Assembly (NCBI GenBank): GCA_014529385.2
Contig: CM043962.1
Location: 44,569,598 to 44,629,597 of the forward strand
DNA length: 60,000 nt
DNA from: Adiantum capillus-veneris
Lineage: Eukaryota; Streptophyta; Polypodiopsida; Polypodiales; Pteridaceae
Reading direction: 5' to 3'
Made by a program: the position numbers and the translations under genes. The notes under the pieces were generated by a model. It made no database searches. It was not told where the DNA came from and saw only the letters and a list, made by a program, of their open reading frames with translations. Positions 13,913 through 22,963 of this stretch are shown here, piece after piece. How positions within the stretch are numbered: the stretch's first letter is position 1; each line of letters opens with the position of its first letter.

Positions 13913-14456
13913 TGTGATATTTTCAATGAAGAAGATGTCCCTAAGGATAACCAAAGTGAGAAAGTAGCATCCACCAAACCAGCACAAGTGGAAATGGCTG
14001 TTGCAGCACCGCTTACAGCCATAGAAGACATGCTCAAAAGGATGAATGAAATGATGAATAACATGCAAAAAGCGTCTATGAGGGGACCAGGGCAAGGGAT
14101 ACCTCAACAAGGACAACCAATTAGGCCGCAAAAATGGTGTACAATCAAGGGTAAACGGACCAACCATGAGACCAATGAGTGCTATTTTTTACCAAAGTAT
14201 GATGGGAATGTTCAATACGTGCCTATGAGGCCACAAGGACAACCCATGTACAGATATCAGCCTAATATGGCCCTAGCTCAAGGACCACCGATGGGTATGG
14301 AAAGACCTCAACCCATGTTGGGTCAACAACCTCCATATCCTAGACGTAATGCAACGCGTGTAAAGTACATGTATTCATAGGGAGTCATAGATGAACAGGC
14401 ACTAGTGCCTATTACACTCTATGCTGAGTCTAGTCCATCTACAGTAATGGTAGAAG

Positions 14457-14643
14457 GAGATTGGTAAAATTCACATCCACCACCAATGGAAGAACCTGTG
14501 ACTTATACTACACTAGAGCTTGCATCGAGGTACTATGTAGCTAATCAAGGAGATTGGTAAAATTCACATCCACCACCAATGGAAGAACCTGTGACTTATA
14601 CTACACTAGAGCTTACATCGAGGTACTATGTAGCTAATCAAGG
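14457..14643. repeat. Tandem duplication inside gag, about 94-bp unit
   Basis: 'gagattggtaaaattcacat' and the next 70 or so bases occur at 14,457 and again at 14,550, almost identical. Both copies include an in-frame TAA, so that stop predates the duplication. Confidence 0.92.
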
Positions 14644-14883
14644 TGTTATACCTCCTATGGTAAGACCCATGATTAAGCCAAGAGCTGGAAACTTTCATAA
14701 ATGTGGTACAGATGATCACTGGAAAACTGAATTTCCAGAGCCTGACAAGAACATTAAGCCAGTTGAAGCTTTTTGTATGAAATGTTGCAAAAAGGGAGGA
14801 CACTTCCCTGATGATTGTCCAAAAAATCCTTTAAACAAGGGTAAAACAGTAGTGAACGTAGTCCAAGTGATACCTAGTAGCTG

Positions 14884-16008
14884 ATCTGAGAGTGAACCTA
14901 TTGTTCCAATCAAGATAATCACCAGAGCCCAGGCTAAGAAAAAGAAACATAACTCCTCTGATGATTCGGAGAATACTGAAATCTCCTCTCAAAGACCAAG
15001 AGAAGCAAAAGCAAAAGGTATGAGATGAGAAAATAGAAACAAAGGGCTGAAATCGAGGAGAAAGCCAAGAAACTATTCCAGGACAAAGTGAAAGAAATTG
15101 GAAGTGAAATCAATGAAACCGCTGTGAAATCAGGAGGATCAATTTTGGCAGACAAAATTTTTGAGCCAAGTAATGCAGCCTTGGAAGCTTACCAAGCGGG
15201 ACTTAAAGCAAGTTAAAACATGGAAAACAAATGGAAAAACTATCCTTCTCCAAACATGGAAGCAGCTAAGCTTGAAGCCTATCAAAATTTGGTAAGAATT
15301 ACTAAAGAGATTCTGGGAACACAAAAACCTAGGCTAGAGAGTATGGCAAAACCTGAGGAGCTTGTGGTAAGAACCAGTAAAGAGAAATCCAAAGTGATGG
15401 TAGAAGCCCACCTTGAAACAAAAGAGCCAGAATTCATAGTGCCTGACAGTGAAGATGCCTTAGATGGAATTCCATTTGTGGAAGAAGAGTGGCCATGACA
15501 CTTATGGGACAAAGTTAGAGAGATTAATGATGAGATCCTAACTCTGAAGTCAGCTCCTATAGAAAAAGTTTGGTTAGACAATCTACCTCCTGATATGGGC
15601 ATGGATGTAGAATCCTTGTATGGGGATTGCGGCTCTGAAGCTTCAGGAATATCTAAACCATTGACTCTAAAACACTACCCTCTTACTTGGGAGATCACAA
15701 AGATGAATCCATAGTGTGTAAAACCGCTCAGATAAAGAGAGCGGAACAGACCCTAGAGGTAGACAACATCCATTCAATCATGTCTACACCCATTCTATGC
15801 ACTCTTACTTTAGGAGAACTCTTAAAAATCAGACCATATTTATGGAATGATCTACAAAAAAATCTAGAGAAGGTGGGGATAACGGGGCTAATCATGAAAA
15901 ATTTGGAAAAGTTGAAACACAAAAGGGATAACAAAGAGATTTGATCCGTTCCAATGAACAAAGTCGAAGAATACTACGAACGGGAAGAAGGAAACACAAC
16001 TTTTCCAA
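14884..16008 (+). pseudogene. Gypsy gag-protease linker remains
   Basis: Between the last knuckle and the protease there are several lysine/glutamate-rich open stretches in changing frames. The best is 15,220-15,498, with AAKLEAYQNLVRITKEILG. Near 15,780 the phrase STPILCTLTLGELLKIRPYL resembles the segment that precedes the protease in many plant gypsy polyproteins. Stops and shifts separate the pieces. The length, about 1.1 kb, is long for a linker. Its role in the element is unknown. Confidence 0.6.
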
Positions 16009-16389
16009 ATGAGATATAATGATATAAAAACCATGGCAATACTGGATAGTGGGACAGGCATAGCCATAGCCACAAAAGCAGTATGGGAATCATGGGGACA
16101 ACCAGCCATTAGAAAAACTCAAATGAAATTGCAATTGGCTGATGGACACATCGAAAGACCCTTAGGACTGCTTGAAAAATTGATAGTTAATTCCTGTGGG
16201 ATTGAATATCAACACACTTTTGCAATAGTGGACTTTGGAAAGAAACTCAATTATGCAATCATCTTGGGAAGACCTTTCATGCAGCAAGTACAACTTATCC
16301 AGGATTGGGGAAACGATTATCTGTACTTGAAGCAAGTGGGATCAATAACAAGGGTTAATCTAAAAGATCACACTTATCAGATGTCATGA
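16009..16389 (+). pseudogene. Gypsy aspartic protease (retropepsin) domain
   Basis: The frame encodes a retropepsin-like fold. The catalytic loop reads MAILDSGTGIAIAT, with D-S-G as the active-site triplet. The flap-like middle follows, then NYAIILGRPFMQQV, which matches the conserved 'ILG.P' turn near the C-terminus. In these elements the protease cuts the Gag-Pol chain. The frame is intact across the domain but is separated from gag and RT by stops and shifts. It is the canonical protease of the element, in the usual place between gag and RT. Confidence 0.85.
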
Positions 16390-16476
16390 AAATACCCATA
16401 CAAGAATTTGACTCAGTCTCTTTGGCTAAAACTAAGCTTCCATCTTGGTTGAACAAAAACACACCTATTTGGATGT

Positions 16477-17142
16477 GTGGAGCCTCAAAAAATGGAGTTT
16501 AAAACTAAAAGAATTGTCTTAGAAAGGGATTGCACAGACGAAGCCTATGTACCTGAACCCTTTCCAGAACATTTGTTTGAGCCATTTGAGTGGACTCAGA
16601 TTTTAGCAACAATGGATGTGTGTGTAAATACGTCTATGCCTACTCAATTTTGCAATGAGGATGGCTATGAAATAATTCCCATACAAATGATCTCAACCCT
16701 TCACATTGAAGACAAAATTCAAGAATCCAAGGACTTGATGAAAGCTCAACAAGTATTTTCAGACCTCTACTATGATGCAACAGATGAGTTGGAAGAACAT
16801 TCAGCTACCTCAGATGAATCGAGGTCCGAAAAAGAACATATGAGAGCTAAACTACTCATGAAAGGAGGGGAGGAAATTTTTTTTGACTTTCCAAACCAAA
16901 AAACAAGAAGACAGAAATGGTATAGAAAAAAAAGAGACACGAGAAGCTTGAAAGCTAGACCTATGCCATCAGTCTCTAGTAGAACACAATTTTTGATGCA
17001 GATAGATGCACATGATTATGTCAAAGACAAAATCACTGGTGAATATCCTTTAAACAAAAATAAAAAAATATCAAAAACGTTGAGAAAAATGAGAAAGGAA
17101 ACTCAAGCAAACCTAAATACCAGGACAAGGACTCAACCATGA
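16477..17142 (+). pseudogene. Protease-RT linker frame
   Basis: A 221-residue open frame, acidic then basic, with no domain I recognise. It includes YVPEPFPEHLFEPFEWTQIL and a Lys/Arg-rich C-terminal part. It sits between protease and RT in the pol order and is separated from the RT frame by a one-base shift near 17,140. It probably corresponds to the spacer that leads into RT in this lineage, though it is longer than usual. Confidence 0.5.
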
Positions 17143-18741
17143 CACGAGTTGAACGAAGAAAGAAGTATCAGAAGTTGAAGAAATCTCTAAAGGAGATATA
17201 TACAACTGAAATGAAAACCATTGAGGAGGAAGGTAAAGATGTAATGAGTGTTCCATCCCATTACAACAAATATACTCTCCAAGACCGAAAAATCATAGTC
17301 GAACAACATATTAGGGAACTATGAAAACAGGGCGAGTCCTACGAAGGACCTGAAAATGCAAAAAAGATAGATTTGGCCGAGCTAGGAGAAGAGCCTAGGC
17401 CTATCTACATTGCAAATGACTTTATAGAAGAAGAAGAAGAGCTTTTGTTAAGCTTACTGAAAGAATACCGAGATATCTTTGCCCGATCTTATAAGTATCT
17501 CAAGGTTGTTGATCCATAAATCTGTCAACATACCACACCTATGAGAGATGATGCAAAATCGAGCAGGGAAAGGCCATATACTTATAATGAGATATTTTCC
17601 AGAAAGATCAAAGAAGAGATAGAAAAGATAAACGAGGACAAATTCATTTATGAAATTGAACACACAGATTGGGTGTCCCCAATTGTGGTAGTACCCAAGA
17701 AAAATGGAAAATTAGGAGTGTGTGTCAATCTCAAAAAAGTGAATGCAGCTACCATTAGAGACAACTTTCCTCTTCCGATCACTGAGCATGTTTTAGAACG
17801 AGTTGCAAAAAAAGAAGCTTACAGCCTTTTAGATGGCTTTTCGGGATACAATCAACTTTTGGTTGACCCCAAAGATCAGCATAAAACTGCCTTTGCAACT
17901 GAATGGGATATTTTTGCCTATCGGGTTATGCCTTTTGGGTTAACTAATGCTCCTGCCACCTTTCAAAGATTAATGAGCCATGCTTTTAAAGAATATCTTC
18001 GGAATTTCTTGGAAGTATATATGGATGATCTATGTGTACCTTCATCAATCCGGGCTTATCATTTTGAACACCTCAAAAAGGTATTCGAAAAATGTAGACT
18101 TTATAGGATTTGCTTAAATCCGGAAAAGTGCACATTTATGGGCAGACAAGGAAACATTCTTGGATATATAGTGTCTAAAAATGGCATAGCTACTGATATG
18201 GATAAAATTCATGTTAGTGTTGATTTGCCTAGACCGACAATAGTAAAAGGGATTCAAGCTTTCATGGGACATTGTGGATATTACAGACGGTTCATTTACA
18301 TGTACGATATAATTGCAAAACCCATGTATAGCATGATTACACTCTTTGAATGGACTGATGAGTGTGAAGAATCCTTCATGAAGCTTAAGCAAGCTCTCAC
18401 TTCAACTCCAATATTAAAAGCACTAGATTGGAATAAGATATTCCGCATACATGTAGATGCTTGCAATTTTTCCATTGGGTGTATCCTAACTCAACCAAGA
18501 GATGGGAAAATTGATTTATATTTCTTATGCTAGTAGACAGTTGAATATGTCAGAGAAAAACTATACAACCACTAAAAGGGAGGGATTAGGAATGATCTAT
18601 GCCATAAAAAAGTATAGATATTACCTATTAGCTAACAAATTTTTGTTCTTTGTGGACCACCAAGCCTTATTCTACTTGGTCAACAAACCGTGCAACACAG
18701 GAAGAATAGTGAGATGGTTCATCATTGTTTTTGAAATTTGA
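17139..18741 (+). pseudogene. Gypsy reverse transcriptase and RNase H
   Basis: From 17,139 one frame runs to 18,533 with a TGA at 17,322 and a TAA at 17,517. It contains RDIFARSYKYLKVV, then the RT palm: SPIVVVPKKNGKLGVCVNLK, FSGYNQLLVDPKDQHKTAF, PFGLTNAPATFQRLM and the catalytic YMDD at 18,018-18,029. The thumb/connection stretch follows (FMGHCGYYRRFI). RNase H starts near IFRIHVDACNFSIGCIL and, after a shift at about 18,530, continues as YASRQLNMSEKNYTTTKREG and FFVDHQALFYLVNKPC. RT copies element RNA to DNA and RNase H removes the template. Catalytic Asp residues are visible, but stops and shifts make it inactive. Confidence 0.93.
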
Positions 18742-19650
18742 TTTCACTGTAGTTGTGAAAACGAGCACCACTCACCAACAATCACATCATTTGTCAAGGA
18801 TTATTTTAGGAGAACCACCCAAGGGAGTAGACGATGATCTACCAGATGCATATCTGTTCTCAGTGGAAATGATACCTCGATGGTTGGAAGATATGGTAAC
18901 ATTGATGACCATAGCTCAAGTGGATTCGCAAATACCACTTTCTACTATAATTGGATTAATTGAGAAATCGGTTATGTATCAATTACTAGCTAGAAGGCTA
19001 TACCAAAAAAATCAAGATGGAATACTGCTTTTATGCATTAATCCTGAGGAGAAAAACCAATACCTAAGTTAAGTGCATAGTACCGTAGTAGGACTTCACT
19101 TTGCAAAAGACCAAACTATGCAAAGGATCTTGAGACTTGGAGTATTTTGGCCAACTATGAGGAGTGATGTTCACTCATTTATGAAAAATTGTCCTCAATG
19201 CAAAAAACAAGCACCCATACCTCATGTGACATTGTTCCAAATATCACTTGTTCCTAAGTGGAATAACTATCTAGTTACTTACTTATCAAGCCAAACATTT
19301 CCTGAGGATATGAGTGAACGCCGCCAAAGAGCAATTGAAACGAAAGCAAGAGACTATGCTCTTATTGAAAACCAATTGTATCGGAGAGGAAAAGATCAAC
19401 ATCTGCGTCTTTGTGCAAATGAAGACGAATATATTTTCATTATAGAACAAGCACATGCTAGATTAGCTGGAGGTCAACACTTTTTGCAGATGGAATATGT
19501 TTGAAGGTGTGATGCATGTCAACGAGCTAAAATGACAACCCATGTAGATAGCATGCCCTTAAAACCAATGATGGGGACTAGAGCTTTTGCAAAATGGGGT
19601 ATAGACTTTGTCAGACCAATACAACCACCTGCTTATAGAACCCAAGCTTA
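18725..19650 (+). pseudogene. Two successive HHCC zinc-binding modules before integrase
   Basis: After RNase H the frame reads KFDFTVVVKTSTTHQQSHHL. Near 19,073-19,220 there is a clear HHCC motif: H-(6)-H in HSTVVGLHF, then about 28 residues, then C-P-Q-C. About 70 residues later a second module begins with IETKARDYALIENQLYRRGK, AHARLAGGQHF and, after a TGA at 19,502, CDACQRAKM. That is a second HHCC shape whose middle seems deleted. Integrases of gypsy elements normally have a single HHCC domain, which binds zinc and helps multimerise the enzyme. The second copy leads directly into the catalytic core, so it is the canonical one. Confidence 0.7.
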
Positions 19651-19665
19651 ATATATATTGTAGCT

Positions 19666-20501
19666 ATGGACTACTTGACCAAGTGGGTAGAGGCTAAAGC
19701 AACTCAAAAGAATGATGCTAGAACCACAACCACATTCTTGTATGAGAATGTGTTCACAAGATATGGACTGCCAATAGAAATTGTCAATGATAGGGAAACT
19801 CATTTCCTCATCGAGATAATTGAGTATCTGCTTAATGAATTTATGGTCATCCATAACAAATCAGCTCCCTATTACCCACAAGCAAATGGACAAGCTGAGC
19901 ATACAAATAAAATTCTTAGCTTGGTATTGACTAAAGTGGTTAGTTCAGGAAGGACAGATTGGGAAATGAATCTCCATGCTGCTCCATGGGCTTATAGAGT
20001 TTCATTCAAGACAACTTTAAATGTTGCACACTTTAACCTTTTCTATGGTCTTGATGCCATACTGTCGATAGAATTTCTATTGCTGACATTAATGGTAGCT
20101 AAGGATCTTGACTGGATAGGACATAAACTGTCAGAGAGACTTGAAGATTTAGAAAAGCTGAATGAGCAAAGGCTAGCTGCTGTAGCTCACATCTATGCAC
20201 AAAAGCGGAAACAAAAACAGTTTTTTGATTCCCATCGAGTTACCAAAATCTTCAAAAAAGGGGACTCGTTTTAGTCTATTCCCTTAAGAAACACATTCCC
20301 AAGTTTAAGAAAAAGGAAAACGGACCGTTTATCATTGAAGATGTATCTCCAAGTGGAGCATTTAAGTTGTCCACTCTAGATGGTGAACCAATGGCTAATT
20401 GGATTAGTGGATGGAGTTTAAAGAAGTACAATTTGCCACTAACCAATGAATTGCTAGAAAAGATGCATGCAGCAAAGCAAAGAAAGATAAAACGACAGTA
20501 G
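19666..20501 (+). pseudogene. Gypsy integrase core and C-terminal GPF module
   Basis: The catalytic core has D in MDYLTKWVEA, D in IVNDRETHF and E in PQANGQAE. By hand count 35 residues lie between the second D and the E, the classic DD35E spacing of retroviral-type integrases. A one-base shift near 20,270 moves the frame. The C-terminal domain then reads IPKFKKKENGPFIIEDVSPS, the GPY/F-type module, followed by FKLSTLDGEPMANW. The frame ends at TAG 20,499-20,501, which may be the natural end of pol or a later lesion. Integrase inserts the element DNA into the host chromosome. There is no chromodomain. Confidence 0.92.
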
Positions 20502-20508
20502 GTTATTG

Positions 20509-21564
20509 ATGAAGCCCAAGAGGAAGCTCGGCTTTGAGTACTCAAAAGGAAAGCTTCTCTCAAAAGTCAACAAATACCTACTCCACACTCTAGAACTAGA
20601 TAACTGACTATGGGAATTACAGAAAGATGCAGTGTCAACAGATGATGAATGGTTAGATAGAATGGACCTTCGCATCAAAGTACAACTAAAGAATCATAGC
20701 ACAAATACATTTGTCAATACAAGATCTTGAGTAAATACAGTCAGTTATTCCACGTACAAGAAAGCAACAAGCCAGTCTTTGACAGCAGGAATATCAACTA
20801 TTAAAGGATGCAATAAGAACCCAACGGCGACATTGGGAGTAGTCAACTTAAGTGTGATAGTACATGGATGTTCATGCCCTCATCAGTTTGTATGCTTACT
20901 AGATGAACGCATGAATGAAACAATGATTCTTGGAATCTCATGGATGTAGACGTACAAGGCAGTACCAGATTGGGATATCAATCATCTCAAGCTATCACCT
21001 AAAGGCGGACAACTCATTGTTTCAATTTCACCAAGCAAGGAGGAATGGAAAGGAGATTACCAACAGAATAAACCACGAAGAATTCAATCTTCTCCATCCT
21101 ATAGACAAGTGAATGCTACAAGTAGCATGCAAGGAGTCAGGAAAATCTGGGTACCAAAATCACAATTTAAGGACAAGCCGTTTCAAATTTGGGTGCCCAA
21201 AAAATCATCTACAGTACCAAAGCCGATTCCAAGGTTCAAAACACAAAGAGAAGCATCTTTGAGTAGGGAACCTAAAACAAAATGGATTTGGAGAAAAAAG
21301 GAGCATTTATCTTCTCCGCAAACTGAAAAATTGATCAAGCAGTGGAGAGTTAAGTCTCCAAACACTCGACCACAACATTTCATTGAAGAAAAACCAAGAT
21401 ATCAATGGCAAGTTAAAGCTCAACAACCACCATTATTGATACCAACAGCTCCGGAAATCAATGTGCCAAAGCATCCTGATGGTACAATAAAGCAAAGAGC
21501 ACACAATCTACAAGAATTGCTCTTTGGGAGACATCTAAAAAAACCTCGACCTCAGAAACCTTGA
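20509..21564 (+). pseudogene. ORF downstream of integrase: retropepsin-like domain plus basic Trp-repeat tail
   Basis: Starting from an ATG seven bases after the pol TAG, one frame stays in register for about 1,050 bases with only three stops (TGA near 20,602 and at 20,728, TAG at 20,947). Residues about 60-160 look like a second aspartic-protease domain. TFVNTRS-stop-VNTVSYSTYKK aligns with the catalytic loop, but the expected Asp is Asn and the Gly is Arg. NETMILGISWM aligns with the conserved 'ILG..W' turn. The second half is basic, with five spaced Trp motifs (IWVPKS, IWVPKK, WIWRKK, QWRVKS, QWQVKA). It lies in a different frame from integrase, so it would be a separate product. The catalytic role is doubtful; a structural or processing role is inference. 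Confidence 0.6.
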
Positions 21565-21746
21565 GTTAATTACTCAAGACCCAACTCTTGCACAACATGA
21601 TGGTTTGAATTGCATTGATCTTCAAAGCATGGTAGAGCCAACCAAGGCTTGCATAGAAATGATTGTTCAACCCATGCACACAGTCGTCCCGGAGTACGCC
21701 ATCTAGGAAGGGTGGAAGGAAACTAAGTAATCAAGAAAATGTTTGA

Positions 21747-21763
21747 AGAGGGAGGAAAAAGTT
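21747..21763 (+). other. Probable polypurine tract
   Basis: 'gaagagggaggaaaaag' lies about 180 bases after the last ORF. Such tracts prime plus-strand DNA synthesis next to the 3' LTR. A TG start could follow at about 21,775, but no LTR partner was found. Confidence 0.45.
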
Positions 21764-22963
21764 TAATATTAACGTGTGATTTTTTGCAAAATTACCTAAT
21801 AATGTCCTTACAAATCATCAACAGGAAAAATTTAACTGATAACATCTCCTAGATGAGTGTAAATAGTGTATATACTATCATAATATCATCAAAAAATGGT
21901 CGTTGTTTTTATTCTCATGATTTTTCTTAATATTGGGACTTAAAAATAGAGAAACCCACCAAAAAAAAAAACCTGTATTTTTCAATGGATATTCCTAATT
22001 ATTGGATTTTCATTTAGCTTTTTTAGTTCATTTTATTATTTTCTTTGATTTTTAAATAAACAGGTCAAAAATTAATAATAAATAGCAAATGAGCTTAGAT
22101 GGAGAAACTGAAGATACACTGATGATCAGAAGGACAAGACGGACATGCACAAAAAATTTCAATCAAATCGACAAATGGAAGCGGGAAAGCCTAAATTAGG
22201 CTGCCAAGGCCTACTTTTGCAAATTCTTGCAAAATGAGCTACCGAAATCCGATTGAAGAAATTTTTGAGTCTAACATAGATTTCACGGCCTAGTAGGACT
22301 AACAGGGGAATTTGGGAAAAAATAGTTTGGGAAGTCCGAGTATAGATATCCAAGGTAGCCTAAAATCACCTCATTTCCATTAGTCGCCCTTGGAGAAGAG
22401 AGTTCTCGACCTTCTTCGCGCGCGATTTCTAGAGTCCACGGTCGCTCTTTTACAACGCCATCTCACACAAGACATGAGGGGTAAGTTTTAAGCTTATCAA
22501 TGATCAATTCTATATGGCCGATAGAAAGTCTAGGCTCAGGGAAAAAACCCTAGAAACCCAGCAGTGCACAAAGTTTTACGACCAAAAATTGACCATAGCG
22601 GCCTATCAGCTCAACCAAATTGGACGAGACTTGAGCTGTAGCATGCCCTATATAATAGAAGACTTCTATATCGCCAAATGATCATTCGGCAAGGGCCGGG
22701 GGGGGGGGGGGTCCCAGGTAAAAAATCTAGGTTTTTGCCAGATGCCAAATTGGATTCTGACTCCACAGAAAGCTTATAGATTGGGTCTATACACACTTTA
22801 CATGGATGGTTTCCTGTAAACAATCAAGGCAAGCTCTCGAAAAGCAAAAAACAACTCAAAGTCTATAAAGCATCAAATTTGACATATGAAGTCAAACTGA
22901 GTCAAATGGGCCAAAATTGGATGGGTAGCATTAGGACTATGTGACAAGTCCATAGCTTCAAAA
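21764..22963. other. No gene seen; possible LTR or leader
   Basis: AT-rich to about 22,080, then more balanced. A run of G lies at 22,698-22,711. 'gacatgaggggtaagttt' near 22,472 looks like a splice donor context but has no supported partner. This may be the 3' LTR of the upstream element or the leader of the downstream one. Confidence 0.4.
22698..22711. repeat. Poly-G run, 14 bases
   Basis: Homopolymer tract; length may be unreliable in the assembly. Confidence 0.9.

Larger units (their letters stand above)
12142..14881 (+). pseudogene. Gypsy gag with long N-terminal extension and degenerate knuckles
   Basis: The open frame from 12,142 meets a TAG at 12,433 and continues in register to 13,314. 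About 200 residues of unrecognised sequence come first (starting near YAIRIDDHDIEFEEEIK). The gag core then begins at RPADFQKWIRKYSGLGDPYD and, after a one-base shift at 13,312, runs on as TLEGKALTWFQNIPP. Further on (13,805-14,380 and 14,579-14,884) come a Pro/Gln/Met-rich stretch and zinc knuckles. One is complete, C-M-K-C-(5)-H-(4)-C near 14,776; two others, near 14,140 and 14,700, have lost a cysteine. Two internal tandem duplications add to the disruption. Gag forms the particle shell; this copy cannot make one intact chain. Confidence 0.82.
12142..21763 (+). mobile_element. Decayed Ty3/gypsy retrotransposon with a 3' extra ORF
   Basis: Domain order on the plus strand is gag, protease, RT, RNase H, HHCC modules, integrase. 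RT before integrase is diagnostic of Ty3/gypsy. A further ORF follows pol, then a polypurine tract at 21,747. There is no chromodomain, so it is a non-chromovirus lineage. Many frameshifts and stops make it inactive. LTRs were not delimited: nothing flanking the 5' end matches sequence after the polypurine tract by eye. It could extend through the block to 26.4 kb. Confidence 0.88.

Noticed and set aside
17541-18533. Endogenous plant pararetrovirus (caulimovirus) RT
   Set aside because: A DD35E integrase and gypsy domain order follow; caulimoviruses have no integrase and would show a movement protein.
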